DNA of 64,000 nucleotides from VRUE01 sp035318745 (GTDB lineage Bacteria; Actinomycetota; Thermoleophilia; Solirubrobacterales; 70-9). The position numbers were made by a program, and so were the translations under genes. Position 1 is the first letter of the stretch, and each line of letters opens with the position of its first letter. The notes under the pieces are model-generated. The model saw only the letters and a program-made list of their open reading frames with translations. It made no database searches and was not told the DNA's origin. Shown here one piece after another: positions 14,865 through 23,570 of this stretch. The DNA is taken from contig DATHEA010000039.1 of the NCBI GenBank assembly GCA_035318745.1, positions 1 through 64,000 of the forward strand, in the 5' to 3' direction.

Positions 14865-16244
14865 CTAGCCCTGCGGCTCGATGTTCTGGTTGACGCGGAA
14901 GAGGTTGCCCGGGTCATACGCCGCCTTGATCCGGGTCAGCCGCTCGTAGTTATCGCCGTAGCTCGCCTTCACCCGCTCCTGACCCTCGTCCATCATCATG
15001 TTGACGTAGGCGCCGCCGGCCGAGTACGGGTGCAGCGCTTCGAAGTAGTCGACGCACCAGTCGCGGATCGCGGCGGCATTGGCGGGGTCGGGATCCACCC
15101 CGGCGAAGACCGAGCCCCAGTTCGCGTCGCGGTAGGCCCAGGCGGTGTCGGAGTTGCCGGCGTCGTGGGCGGCGCCGTCGATCGGGTAGAGGTGCATGGT
15201 CGACTGCATCGTCGGCATCTCCGGCCCGAAGCGGGCGTGGGCGGCGACGGCCTCGTCGGGAATCTCGTTGACGAAGTCGGCCCGCCAGTACCACTGGTCG
15301 CCCTTCGGGTAGAGCGCGTCGAACGCGGTCTGCAGGGCCGCGTGCGGCATCGGCTGCACGCCGTGCATCAGCGGCTCGGGCACGGAGTCGAGCAGCGGAG
15401 CCATCGCCGCGGCCGCCTCCTCCTCGCCGCCGACGTAGCACCAGACGATCCCGCAGACCTTGCGCAGGTGCAGCTCCTCGGGGAAGGGCGGTGCCGGCGG
15501 CACCGAGGTGTAAGCGAAGAAGCCGTTCAGCTCGCGCGGGGCTGCGGGCAGGAACTCGCGGTAGGCGGAGAGCACCTCGGCGGATTGATCGATGTCCCAG
15601 AAGGTCGGGCCGCCGATCACGGTTCCGACCTCGTGAAGGCGGAAGAGGAAGGAGGTGACGACGCCGAAGTTGCCGCCGCCGCCGCGGATCGCCCAGAAGA
15701 GGTCGGCGTTCTCGCCCTCGGCGGCACGCACCCGCTCGCCGTTCGCCAGTACGACCTCGGCCTCGAGCAGGTTGTCGATCGTCAGGCCGCACTTGCGGCT
15801 CAGGTGGCCCATGCCGCCGCCGAGCGTGAGGCCGCCGACACCGGTGGTCGAGATGATCCCGCTCGGGGTCGCCAGCCCGTGCTCGCCGGTCGCCGCGTCG
15901 ACTTCGCCCCAGGTGCAGCCGCCGCCGACCCGCACCGTGCGGGCACCGGGGTCGACCTCGATCTGCTTCAGGCCGGCGAGGTCGATGACCACGCCGCCGT
16001 CGCAGGTACCGAGGCCGGCGCCGTTGTGGCCGCCGCCGCGCACCGCCAGCAGGACATTGTTCTCGCGGGCAAAGGAGACGACCTTCGCCACGTCGTCGGG
16101 GCCGGCGCAGCACGCCACCAGCGCGGGACGCCTGTCGATCATCGCGTTGTAGACCTGACGGGCCTCCTCGTAGTTGCCATCGGCGGGGCCGATCAGCTCT
16201 CCCTCGAAACCCGGGATGTCCATTGCACTGGTGGGGGTGTTCAC
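14865..16244 (-). CDS. Berberine-bridge-type FAD oxidoreductase
   Basis: A 459-aa FAD-linked oxidase of the PCMH/berberine-bridge family. RGGGHN supplies the histidine and GGGCTWG the cysteine that usually hold FAD by two covalent bonds; VGGLTLGGGMG and WAIRGGGGNFGVV are further FAD-domain blocks. The C-terminal BBE segment ends NLFRVNQNI. Such enzymes oxidise alcohols, sugars or complex metabolites, reducing O2. GTG at 16244 is chosen over TTG-type starts further up because AAGGAG lies 8 nt before it, and this frees the intergenic region for promoters. No signal peptide is present. It is divergent from the AAA/LuxR regulator, its likely controller. Confidence 0.88.
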   Translation of the reverse strand: MNTPTSAMDIPGFEGELIGPADGNYEEARQVYNAMIDRRPALVACCAGPDDVAKVVSFARENNVLLAVRGGGHNGAGLGTCDGGVVIDLAGLKQIEVDPGARTVRVGGGCTWGEVDAATGEHGLATPSGIISTTGVGGLTLGGGMGHLSRKCGLTIDNLLEAEVVLANGERVRAAEGENADLFWAIRGGGGNFGVVTSFLFRLHEVGTVIGGPTFWDIDQSAEVLSAYREFLPAAPRELNGFFAYTSVPPAPPFPEELHLRKVCGIVWCYVGGEEEAAAAMAPLLDSVPEPLMHGVQPMPHAALQTAFDALYPKGDQWYWRADFVNEIPDEAVAAHARFGPEMPTMQSTMHLYPIDGAAHDAGNSDTAWAYRDANWGSVFAGVDPDPANAAAIRDWCVDYFEALHPYSAGGAYVNMMMDEGQERVKASYGDNYERLTRIKAAYDPGNLFRVNQNIEPQG

Positions 16245-16368
16245 GATTTCTTCTCCTTGCTCCGTCGATTCCGTATCTCGATCGAGGCTAGGCGCCGTAA
16301 CCGGCTCTGTCATGACCGGAGTTGACCCAATTCCGGCCGGCAGGCAACGCCTATGTCCACGACGGACT

Positions 16369-16382
16369 AGTCAGACCTGACT
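16369..16382. promoter_or_regulatory. Inverted repeat, candidate operator
   Basis: AGTCAG-AC-CTGACT, a perfect 6-bp inverted repeat in the divergent region between the oxidoreductase and the AAA/LuxR regulator. It overlaps a possible -10 box (GACTAT) 10 nt before the regulator's GTG. TAGTCAGGC recurs immediately after the regulator's stop codon. A LuxR-type dimer binding here could couple regulation of both genes; this is inferred from position only. Confidence 0.4.
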
Positions 16383-16393
16383 ATGGTGTGCCT

Positions 16394-19363
16394 GTGGGCG
16401 ACTCAACGCACGATCTCCCCGGGTCGCTTCGCCTCGCTTCGGCCCTGCCGTTCGTCGGCCGTGGGGGCGAGCTGACCCGGCTGCGGGCGCTGATGCCCCA
16501 GGCCGAGGGCGAGGGGCGCCGGGTCGCGCTGCTCGCCGGCGAGCCCGGCTCGGGCAAGAGCCGGCTGGTGCGGGAGTTCGCCGCCGCCGCGGCCGAGGAC
16601 GGAGCGCTGGTCCTCTATGGAGCGGCGGACGCGGTCGTGCGAATGGCTTACGGCCCTTTCGTCGCAGCACTCGACCGGCTGACCCGGGTGGTCGACGAGG
16701 AGGAGTTGCGCGCCGCACTTGGCCACGGTGGGGGCGAGCTGACGCGGCTGCTGCCCGACCTGGCCGCGCGGTTCGGCGAGCTGCCGGTGCCGCTCGAGGC
16801 CGATCCGGACACCGAGCGCCTGCGGCTGCACACGGCTGTCGCCGACCTCCTCGCCGGTGTCTCCCGCGCCCGGCCGCTGCTGCTCGTGCTCGAGGACGTG
16901 CACTGGGCGGATGCCCCGACCCTGCTCCTGCTGCGCCACCTTGCCCAGAATGCCGTCGACGCGCGCCTGCTCCTGCTGGCTACCTTCCGAGATACCGAGG
17001 CCGACGTGCCGGCGGAGTTGGCCGACACGCTGGCCGACCTGCGCCGCTCCGACGAGGTGGAGCGGCTGCGGCTGGCCGGCCTGTCCAACGCCGAGATCGG
17101 AGAGTTCGTCCAACGAGCTTCCGGCTGCGATCCCGGCCCCAGGTTGAGCGAATTGGCCGAGACGATCCAGGGTCTCACCGGCGGCAACGCGTTTCTCGTC
17201 TGCGAGCTGTGGCGCGCCCTTGACGAGACCGAGGCGGTCGAGGTCTCGGCGGGCGCGATCCGGATCGCCCAACCGCTGGACCGGCTCGCCAGCCCGGAAA
17301 GCGTCCGCGAGGTGACCGGACAGCGCCTCTCCCGCCTCGCCCCCGAGACGATCGAGCTGCTCGAGCTGGCGGCCACCGTCGGGGCCGAGTTCGAGCTCGA
17401 CGTCGTCCGCCGCGCCGCCGGTCTGGCCGAGCCAGAGCTCCTCGCCGCGCTCGAGGCGGCGGTGGCGAGCGGGATGATCGAGGAGCTGCCCTCGCAGAGC
17501 CTCTCCTGCCGCTTCACCCACGAGCTGGTGCGGCGGGCGCTTTACGACGAGCTCTCGCGAGCGCGGCGAGCCGAGCTGCACCTTCGTGTCGGCGAGGCGC
17601 TGGAAGCGGCTGGCGCTGATTCCGGTCGGGCCCTTGCCGACCTCGCCTACCACTTCGCCGCTGGGGTTCCCTTCGGCGGCAGCGAGCGCGCGGTCGAGCA
17701 CAACCTGCGCGCCGCCCGTGCCGCCGCCGGGGCGCTGGCTTTCGAGGAGGCCGCGCGGGGCCTGCGCACGGCGATCGAGATCGGTGTCGACGATCCGCCC
17801 GCCCGTGCCGAGATCTTCCTCGAGCTGGGCACGGTCAGCCACCGGGCGGGCAAGGCGCCGGAGGCTTTGGAGGCGTTTGTCGCGGCAGCGACGATCGCTC
17901 GCGAGCAGGGCAGCGCCGAGCTTCTCGCCCGTGCCGCGATCGGCTACGAGGACGCCTGCTGGCGTCCCGGCCTGGCGATTCAGGACTCGATCGAGCTGCT
18001 CGAGGAAGGCATCGCCGCCCTGCGCGAAGGAGACGACGAGCTGCGCATCGGCCTGCTGGCCGGCCTCGCTCGCGCCCTGGATTTACAGGGCGAGCGCGAG
18101 CGCGGCGCGATCGTCCGCGGCAACGCGGTCGCCCTGGCTCGCCGGCGCGGTGACCGCTCCGGGCTTGCAAAGGTGCTGGTGCGCTCCTACTGGTCGCGCG
18201 GCACGAGCTCGCTGGAGGAGATCCTCGCGATGCTGACCGAGGCGAGGGACTTGGCGGAGGAGCTGGGCGACGCCGAATTGCGCGCCGACGCGACGGCCTG
18301 GCGCGTGCCGACCTTCGTCGCCCTCTGCGACCTCGACTCCGCCCGCGCCGAGGTCACCGTCCTGCACGAGATGGCCGAGCGCACGGCGCAGCCCTTCATG
18401 CTCCACGTCGCCGCGCACTACAGCGCCGCGATCGCCGTCTGCGACGGCCGCCTGGAAGAGGCCGAGGCGATGGCGCAGCGCTCCGAAGAGTGGGGCCGGC
18501 TGATGAGCGGGCGGGACGCCTCCGGCACCTACGGGATCCAGATGTTCAGCATTCGCCGCGAGCAGGGCCGCCTGGCCGAGCTGGCGCCGGCGGTCAGGCT
18601 GCTCGCCGGCGATCCCGAGCGCGTCGGCCCGTGGCAGCCCGGCCTGGTCGCCGTGCTGACCGAGCTGAGGATGGAGGACGAGGCAAGGCGGGAGCTCGCC
18701 CGCCTTGCGGCGGGGGGCATCGACGGCTTTCGCGACTCGCTCTGGCTCGCCACGCTGGTCTACCTGACCGACGCCAGCGCCGCCCTCGGCGACGAGGCGA
18801 TGGCCGCGATCCTCTACCCGGAGCTGGAGCCGCTTGCCGGCGGCAACGTGATGATCGGCCATCTGGTCGCCTGTTACGGCGCCGCTGACCGTTACCTGGG
18901 CATGCTCGCCGCCACGCTGGGGGAGGCCGAGAGCGCCGAGCGCCACTTCGAGGCCGCCCTGGAGCTGAACCGCCGCATGGAGACGCCGACCTGGGTCGCC
19001 CACACCGCCTTCGAGTACGCCCGGTTCCTGCTCGGCTGCGGGCGCGAGCGGCGCGAGCAGGCGGAGGCGCTGCTCGGCGAGGCTGGGGCGCTGGCCGAGC
19101 AGGTCGGCATGGCCGGCCTGCTGGCCAGGATCGACTCGCTCGGGGTCGTGCCACCCGGCGGGGCACTCCCGGCCGGGCTCTCGCCCCGCGAGGCGCAGAT
19201 CCTCGAGCTCGTCGCCCGTGGGCTCAGCAATAGAGAGATAGGCGAGGCGCTGACGATCAGCGAGCACACCGCCGCCAACCACATCCGCAGCATCCTGCGC
19301 AAGACCGAGTGCGCCAACCGCACTGAGGCCGCCTCCTACGCTCACCGTCACGGGCTTGCCTAG
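16394..19363 (+). CDS. Large AAA-ATPase LuxR-family regulator
   Basis: A protein of about 989 aa with an N-terminal AAA/NB-ARC-like ATPase and a C-terminal LuxR helix-turn-helix (MalT/LAL class). Motifs: LPFVGRGGEL, Walker A GEPGSGKSRLV, Walker B LLLVLEDVHWAD. A long TPR-like helical middle follows, then LSPREAQILELVARGLSNREIGEAL and SEHTAANHIRSILRKT for DNA binding. These proteins act as ATP-gated activators responding to an unknown ligand. I prefer GTG at 16394, which gives a normal family start; an in-frame TTG at 16322 would place the start upstream of the inverted repeat. Divergent from the berberine-bridge oxidase, which it may regulate. Confidence 0.9.
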   Translation: MGDSTHDLPGSLRLASALPFVGRGGELTRLRALMPQAEGEGRRVALLAGEPGSGKSRLVREFAAAAAEDGALVLYGAADAVVRMAYGPFVAALDRLTRVVDEEELRAALGHGGGELTRLLPDLAARFGELPVPLEADPDTERLRLHTAVADLLAGVSRARPLLLVLEDVHWADAPTLLLLRHLAQNAVDARLLLLATFRDTEADVPAELADTLADLRRSDEVERLRLAGLSNAEIGEFVQRASGCDPGPRLSELAETIQGLTGGNAFLVCELWRALDETEAVEVSAGAIRIAQPLDRLASPESVREVTGQRLSRLAPETIELLELAATVGAEFELDVVRRAAGLAEPELLAALEAAVASGMIEELPSQSLSCRFTHELVRRALYDELSRARRAELHLRVGEALEAAGADSGRALADLAYHFAAGVPFGGSERAVEHNLRAARAAAGALAFEEAARGLRTAIEIGVDDPPARAEIFLELGTVSHRAGKAPEALEAFVAAATIAREQGSAELLARAAIGYEDACWRPGLAIQDSIELLEEGIAALREGDDELRIGLLAGLARALDLQGERERGAIVRGNAVALARRRGDRSGLAKVLVRSYWSRGTSSLEEILAMLTEARDLAEELGDAELRADATAWRVPTFVALCDLDSARAEVTVLHEMAERTAQPFMLHVAAHYSAAIAVCDGRLEEAEAMAQRSEEWGRLMSGRDASGTYGIQMFSIRREQGRLAELAPAVRLLAGDPERVGPWQPGLVAVLTELRMEDEARRELARLAAGGIDGFRDSLWLATLVYLTDASAALGDEAMAAILYPELEPLAGGNVMIGHLVACYGAADRYLGMLAATLGEAESAERHFEAALELNRRMETPTWVAHTAFEYARFLLGCGRERREQAEALLGEAGALAEQVGMAGLLARIDSLGVVPPGGALPAGLSPREAQILELVARGLSNREIGEALTISEHTAANHIRSILRKTECANRTEAASYAHRHGLA

Positions 19364-19411
19364 TCAGGCACCCCTTCCCTGACCGGTTCAAAACCCCGCT
19401 ACGATCCGGAC

Positions 19412-19699
19412 ATGGCGCTTTACATGATCGAGCGCAGCTTCGCCGATCAACTCGATCTTCAGGACGACGACGTCGAGCTGATCGAGGAGATCAACGGCGA
19501 CGAGAGCGTGCGCTGGCTCTTCTCCTTCCTCAGCGCCGATCGCCGCCGCACCTATTGCCTGTATGAGGCGCCGTCCCCCGATGCGATCAGGGCCGCCGCC
19601 CGCCGCGCCGACATCCCGGCCGACGAGATCGTCGAGGTCGGCCCCGCCACGCCCCAGTTCGCCGGTCGCCTGCGCGACTGGGCCGACGCGGTCAACTGA
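19412..19699 (+). CDS. DUF4242 family protein
   Basis: A 95-aa single-domain DUF4242 protein: LYMIERSF at the start, a central VRWLFSFLSADRRRTYCLYEAPS strand pair and a terminal helix after DEIVEV. The family forms a small ferredoxin-like alpha-beta fold; one Streptomyces member (SCO4226) has been described as nickel-binding. No function can be assigned here. A TACGAT -10-like hexamer ends a few bases before the ATG, so the transcript may have almost no leader. Probably transcribed separately from the regulator upstream. Confidence 0.8.
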   Translation: MALYMIERSFADQLDLQDDDVELIEEINGDESVRWLFSFLSADRRRTYCLYEAPSPDAIRAAARRADIPADEIVEVGPATPQFAGRLRDWADAVN

Positions 19700-19750
19700 G
19701 CGCTGTCCATAGCTCGAGACCGGCCTGGCGCGCCTCCTACACTTTGGAGG

Positions 19751-20122
19751 ATGTCCAGGCCATTCGAAGGCGACTCCACGTTCACGCTCTACAGGCGTGG
19801 GATCGAGCTGCTCGAGGAGGCCGACTTCGAGCAGGCGACCAGGCCGCTGGAGATGGCCGCCCGCCGCGCGCCGGAGAAGTCCTCGGTGCGCGAGGCGCTG
19901 GGCCGCGCCTACTTCCGCTGCGGTCGCTTTGCCGCCGCCGCGGCCGAGTTCGAGGCCGTGGTCGATACCCACCAGGTCAACGACTTCGCCCACTTCTGCC
20001 TTGGCCGCGCCCTGGCCAAGACCGGTGAGACCGAGCGCGCCCGCCACCACCTTGCGCTCGCCGCCAACCTGCGCCCCGACCGGCGCGACTACCGCTTCTA
20101 CCGAGACCTGCTGGGGACATAG
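19751..20122 (+). CDS. Tetratricopeptide-repeat protein
   Basis: A 123-aa protein of about three TPR units. YRRGIELLEEADFEQATRPLEMAARRAP, VREALGRAYFRCGRFAAAAAEF and AHFCLGRALAKTGETERARHHLALAANL show the usual W/L-G-A spacing. It would act as a protein-protein adaptor in the cytoplasm, partner unknown. TACACT lies just before TTTGGAGG, which is the Shine-Dalgarno for the ATG, so promoter and ribosome site are nearly continuous. A palindromic terminator follows the stop. Confidence 0.85.
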   Translation: MSRPFEGDSTFTLYRRGIELLEEADFEQATRPLEMAARRAPEKSSVREALGRAYFRCGRFAAAAAEFEAVVDTHQVNDFAHFCLGRALAKTGETERARHHLALAANLRPDRRDYRFYRDLLGT

Positions 20123-20141
20123 CGCCGCCTCCTCTGCTCCC

Positions 20142-20179
20142 GGACACGGCCAAAGAATCAGATATGGATGGCCGTGTCC
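20142..20179. terminator. Bidirectional terminator hairpin
   Basis: GGACACGGCCA (20142-20152) and TGGCCGTGTCC (20169-20179) form an 11-bp perfect stem with a 16-nt AT-richer loop. It lies between the convergent TPR and protease genes, so it probably ends transcripts from both sides. No long T-run follows, as is common in GC-rich actinobacteria. Confidence 0.65.
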
Positions 20180-20203
20180 TCCCGCGTCCGGGGGCGGCTT
20201 TGG

Positions 20204-21133
20204 CTATAGGCCGGCGGTCAGGTGGCCTACGTTGCGCTTGCTGAAGTAGGGGCCGAAGGTGTGCCGGCGGTCGCCCGGTTTGCCGTAGCTGGTCAGGCCG
20301 TCGATCGCCGTGCCACCTTCGATCAGCCAGCCGCCGCCGCTGGCGCCCGGCACCCAGTGGCAGCCGATCGCGATCGTCGGCGGGCCGGGGATCCGGTAGG
20401 TGAGGATGTCGTCGCCGACGTAGGAGGAGTCGCAGCCCTGCATCCAGCGCGAGCTGCCGGGATAGCCGAAGGTCTGGAAGTCCTGTTTGCGACTGAGGTC
20501 GGTGGCGATCGTGGCGCCACCGCCGACCGCATCGGCGACGTTGACGCCTTCGGCGTTGGGCGTGGTCAGGATCGCCCCCATGTCGTAGTTGGGGTTGCCG
20601 AACTTGACCCACTGCTTCGGTGCGAAGACCGAGTCGCGGTGAGCGATGAAGGCGCCGAAGGGCGCCGTGCCGCCGCTGTATGCGGGGACGAACTCGAGCA
20701 GGTTCGACCAGGCGCTGTGGCCGTTGGGCGGCTGCGGGCCGGAGTTGACGCAGTGGCCGGCGGTCAGCACGAGTTTGCGGCTGGCGCTGTCGATAGCCGT
20801 CGCCGAGCAGAAGCCGCCTTTGTTCCCCTGGCGGACGAAGAGGCGACCGTTGACGGCGAAGGGGGCGACGGTCGGTTCGGTCACGTGGGCGAAGCTGGCG
20901 AGCGCGGTGCGGCTGGCACCCGCCGCCGCGTCGAGCGGCGGCGTCGCACGCATCCGCGCCGCCGTCCAGTAGTTGGCGGTTCGCGCCGTTTCGCCCGGGC
21001 TTGCCGCGGAGGCGGAGTGGAGGCGGGCTGCGGCGCCGGCGCCCGCGGGTGCGGCGAGCACCGCGAGCAGGAAGGCGAGCGTCGCGAGCGCACCGGCAGC
21101 GCGAGACCAGGCGCTGTGCGGGCCCATTCCCAT
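20204..21133 (-). CDS. Secreted trypsin-like serine peptidase
   Basis: A 309-aa exported S1-family protease. Residues 1 to about 35 form a signal peptide (hydrophobic LATLAFLLAVLAAPAGAGA). A propeptide-like segment precedes the catalytic domain. The histidine is in LVLTAGHC, the aspartate in NYDMGAIL and the serine in GASGGG, where most trypsins have GDSGGP; the aspartate-to-alanine change before the nucleophile may alter zymogen activation or activity. Cysteines near FCSATA and GHC, and CDSS/IGCHW, fit disulfides. Convergent with the TPR gene and followed by the shared terminator. Confidence 0.88.
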   Translation of the reverse strand: MGMGPHSAWSRAAGALATLAFLLAVLAAPAGAGAAARLHSASAASPGETARTANYWTAARMRATPPLDAAAGASRTALASFAHVTEPTVAPFAVNGRLFVRQGNKGGFCSATAIDSASRKLVLTAGHCVNSGPQPPNGHSAWSNLLEFVPAYSGGTAPFGAFIAHRDSVFAPKQWVKFGNPNYDMGAILTTPNAEGVNVADAVGGGATIATDLSRKQDFQTFGYPGSSRWMQGCDSSYVGDDILTYRIPGPPTIAIGCHWVPGASGGGWLIEGGTAIDGLTSYGKPGDRRHTFGPYFSKRNVGHLTAGL

Positions 21134-21151
21134 CGAAAGGGGAGGATAGAG

Positions 21152-21856
21152 CTAGGTGAGCAGCGGGATCACACAGCGGTAGGCGTGGGCATCGCTTGGA
21201 CCGCCTGATTTGAACAGGCCTGAGTCGATTGCGGCTCCAGCAGAAACGGTCCCTACGGCGTAGACGTTTTTGAATGTGAAGCTCACAATGTCACTCGACC
21301 ACTCATCGCCCGAGTCGAGGTTGACGCCGAGCTCTTCGGCAAAAGCGGCGAGTTGCAGCGCCTCTGGCAGGGTGCCGCCGCGGGCGGCGCATTTGCGTGC
21401 CGCGGTTGGGGCGTCGACGGCGCTGCTCGCCGAGCTCTCCCAGCAGGCGCCGGCGAAGGGACGCGTGCCGGGCAGGCAACCGACGCTGTGCCCGTCGATC
21501 GTCTTCGCGTCGACAGCATTGACGGCGTTGAGCGCGGTCTGCGCGTCGACTGCGCTCCGCGCCGTGTCGGCGAAATCGGCGTGGGTAGCGCTCGGCACCT
21601 GGCCCAGGGTCAGCTCGTTGATGTCGGCGCCGGTCAGAGGACCGCTCGCCGCGCTGCCCCCGAGGACGCCGGGCATCAGGCGGTTGGCCGCGATCGAGTG
21701 CGGCTTCACCCGGTTGCCGGGAATCGACTTCGCCCTGATCGCCCTGCCGTCGAGCTTCGCCTTCTTCGCTGCGTAGACGCTGCCGCCGAGCGCGACGAAC
21801 AACGCAATGACCGCAACTACCAGTGCCGGCGAGTGCCGCCAGATCCCCTGCTTCAT
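21152..21856 (-). CDS. Membrane-anchored hypothetical protein
   Basis: A 234-aa protein of unknown function. One N-terminal membrane segment or signal anchor (about residues 10-28, PALVVAVIALFVALGGSVYA) is followed by a basic stretch and then an Ala/Asp/Thr-rich region resembling low-complexity beta repeats (DTARSAVDAQTALNAVNAVDA). The C-terminal third has four cysteines (GCLPGT, GACWES, RKCAAR, YRCVIP), suggesting a disulfide-bonded extracellular domain. It lies 18 nt upstream of the protease gene in the same direction, so they may be co-transcribed. The N-terminal anchor plus repeat layout is common in Thermoleophilia genomes, from memory. Confidence 0.7.
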   Translation of the reverse strand: MKQGIWRHSPALVVAVIALFVALGGSVYAAKKAKLDGRAIRAKSIPGNRVKPHSIAANRLMPGVLGGSAASGPLTGADINELTLGQVPSATHADFADTARSAVDAQTALNAVNAVDAKTIDGHSVGCLPGTRPFAGACWESSASSAVDAPTAARKCAARGGTLPEALQLAAFAEELGVNLDSGDEWSSDIVSFTFKNVYAVGTVSAGAAIDSGLFKSGGPSDAHAYRCVIPLLT

Positions 21857-21956
21857 TTCCCCTCCGTAAACGTCCCGGTTTCCAGATCCGGGACGACCCT
21901 AAGCCGGGGCGTCGGGACAATCCAAGCGAGACGGACGAACGTTCAGGAGCGCTCGA

Positions 21957-22274
21957 TTACCCGTCCTCTGCTGCCGCCGCTTCAACCGCACCGCATCGCT
22001 GCAGGACGGTCGCGTGGTAGGCGACCACGCCCAGCGGCAGGTCGAACGTCTTCGCCAGTTGCGCGGGGCTGAGCGGTGCGCCCTCTTCGCTGATCTCGCG
22101 AAGCAGGCGGCGTCGTAGGGGGTGTGCCATCGCCTTGACGAGGATCGCGCGGCTGCGCCGGCGGGTCGGTCTCCTGCGCGGCCGGGGCTGTTCGGCCTTG
22201 GCCGTCCGTTTGCCCGGCCTGCCCTTCCTCCGGACGCGCCGGTTCCTGCCCCGTCCCCCGTTTGCTTCTTTCAT
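21957..22274 (-). CDS. Small winged-helix regulator with basic tail
   Basis: A 105-aa protein. The first 45 residues are extremely basic (RRKGRPGKRTAKAEQPRPRR), likely a non-specific nucleic-acid-binding tail. The remainder is an ArsR-like winged helix: KAMAHPLRRRLLREI, PLSPAQLAKTFDLPLGVVAYHATVL, then a truncated wing. It resembles the 73-aa regulator at 13.1 kb in its VAYH recognition-helix core. ATG at 22274 is chosen because GAGAGG is 8-9 nt upstream; the earlier in-frame ATG (22283) abuts that sequence. Target genes unknown. Confidence 0.7.
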   Translation of the reverse strand: MKEANGGRGRNRRVRRKGRPGKRTAKAEQPRPRRRPTRRRSRAILVKAMAHPLRRRLLREISEEGAPLSPAQLAKTFDLPLGVVAYHATVLQRCGAVEAAAAEDG

Positions 22275-22496
22275 CTCGCGCATCCTCTCTCAATCCAGAT
22301 CGGCCCAAACGAACAGGGCGTTAAGGAATTTCGGCGGCAGTGTAGGAATATTTAGCGTCGTTTTCACATCGAATGTTTAGACCAAACGTTTCGGGTCGCA
22401 TAGCTGGACGGATTTGAAGCTGTGGGGAGGGGCGGGTCGGTCCCGAACCGCGCGGCAGTACTCGCCGGCGGCTCGGGACCACTGATGGCCGGCGGA

Positions 22497-22556
22497 TCAG
22501 CCGCCCTTGGAGATCGAGAAGACCGGCATGGTGGTCTCGCTAGCTGCAAGCTTCAT
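22497..22556 (-). CDS. Possible 19-residue peptide gene
   Basis: An ATG preceded by AAGGGGG at good spacing opens a 19-codon frame ending in TGA. It encodes a short peptide (MKLAASETT, then MPVFSISKGG). There is no leader-core division visible, no cysteine, and no modifying enzyme adjacent. It could be a signalling peptide, a leader peptide, or the precursor of a tiny modified peptide. It sits in the gap divergent from a winged-helix regulator, next to a palindrome, which suggests regulated expression. Evidence is only the strong ribosome site and the context. Confidence 0.35.
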   Translation of the reverse strand: MKLAASETTMPVFSISKGG

Positions 22557-22579
22557 CGGCTCACCCCCTTTGGGTAAAT

Positions 22580-22597
22580 GCTCTAAAAAACCAGAGC
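22580..22597. promoter_or_regulatory. Palindrome between divergent small ORF and regulator
   Basis: GCTCT-N8-AGAGC, followed on the plus strand by GTTTTT (22598-22603). It could be a weak terminator for plus-strand transcripts or, more likely from its place between two divergent genes, a binding site for the regulator at 22.7 kb. The rest of the 22275-22703 gap holds the 19-codon ORF and no other gene I can support. Confidence 0.35.
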
Positions 22598-22703
22598 GTT
22601 TTTAGGAGCCGATCCGAACTTCAAGAGACTCAGACAGTTCCGCTACAAAACCGAATAGACTTTGCGTCAGCACTCAGATAAACGGAGAGCACTGGAGGGC
22701 TTT

Positions 22704-23324
22704 GTGGCGTACTACTTGAAAACGGAGAAGGAGTCCAAGTGGCCGCTCATGCTGCGCTTGTCCAAAGTGTTCGCGGATCCGCTCCGAATGAAGATCCTGG
22801 CTGAGTGCAATATGCGCGAGATGAGCCCCAAGCTGTTCTACAAAGAGTTTGGCGGGGGCTCTCTTTCCAGGGTTTCGCGTGCCTTCGACGTCCTGGCCGA
22901 ATATGGCTGGCTCGAGCAGACCAGGACAGAGACCGGAGGGAAGCGGCGCGGTGCAGTCGAGCACTTCTATCGCGCGACCGAGTCCGCTGTGTTCGACGAG
23001 GAGCTATGGCCTGAAGTACCCGACTCGATGAAAGCGCTGGTCAGCTGGAGGATCCTCGAGACCTTCAATGGAAAGGTGAAAGAAGCGATGGAGGCGGGGA
23101 CCATGGACACTCGTGGAGACCGCCACTTCAGCTGGATACCTTTGCGCCTGGATCTGCAGGGTTGGAAAAACGTTATCGCGAAAGTCGACGCGATCTTCCA
23201 CTGGCTCTTCGAGGAGCAGGAAGAGGCGAACTTGCGCATGGCCGAGTCCGGCGAGAAGCCGATCCCGATGACCGTCGCTCTCGCCGCCTTCGAGTCGCCC
23301 AAGGACACCGAGAAGCAGCCGTAG
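22704..23324 (+). CDS. Winged-helix transcriptional regulator
   Basis: A 206-aa regulator. An N-terminal winged helix (LRLSKVFADPLRMKILAECN, a K-E-F-G turn, SRVSRAFDVLAEYGWLEQ, then the wing GGKRRGAVEHFYRA) is followed by an approximately 110-residue helical effector or dimerisation domain with WRILETFNGKVKEAMEAGT and a glutamate-rich WLFEEQEEAN stretch. It resembles actinobacterial ArsR/PadR-like regulators that carry a C-terminal helical domain. GTG at 22704 is chosen for its GGAGGG four bases upstream, over the TTG that opens the frame at 22662. No terminator is evident before the riboswitch. Confidence 0.8.
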   Translation: MAYYLKTEKESKWPLMLRLSKVFADPLRMKILAECNMREMSPKLFYKEFGGGSLSRVSRAFDVLAEYGWLEQTRTETGGKRRGAVEHFYRATESAVFDEELWPEVPDSMKALVSWRILETFNGKVKEAMEAGTMDTRGDRHFSWIPLRLDLQGWKNVIAKVDAIFHWLFEEQEEANLRMAESGEKPIPMTVALAAFESPKDTEKQP

Positions 23325-23365
23325 CCTCCGGCAGCCCTACCGCGGGATAGACTCGCCCGCGTACA

Positions 23366-23545
23366 TACGGTCGGTGGTCAAGGGAAGTCCGGTGCGAAAC
23401 CGGCGCGGTCCCGCCACTGTGACCGGGCGAAGGGTGCTGCGGGCGCGCGTTTTGCGCCAGCCACTGGGGGCGACACAGAGCCCCCGGGAAGGTGCGGCAG
23501 CCCGATTCCCGGAAGCCAGGAGACCTGTCCCCGGCCAGCCATGAC
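23366..23545 (+). promoter_or_regulatory. Cobalamin (adenosylcobalamin) riboswitch
   Basis: The conserved core is recognisable: GGGAAGTCCGGTGCGAAACC followed by CGGTCCCGCCACTGTGA, a variable arm, then the B12 box GAAGCCAGGAGACCTG (23512-23527). A TAGACT -10-like hexamer lies at 23347-23352. Downstream, AGCCA and ACCCT (23537-23551) can pair with AGGGTGGCT (23559-23567), enclosing the AGGAAAGGG ribosome site of the next gene, so control is probably translational: B12 binding would hide the ribosome site. No poly-T run suggests attenuation. It heads the ECF transporter operon. Confidence 0.92.
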
Positions 23546-23570
23546 AACCCTCGAGGAAAGGGTGGCTTAA

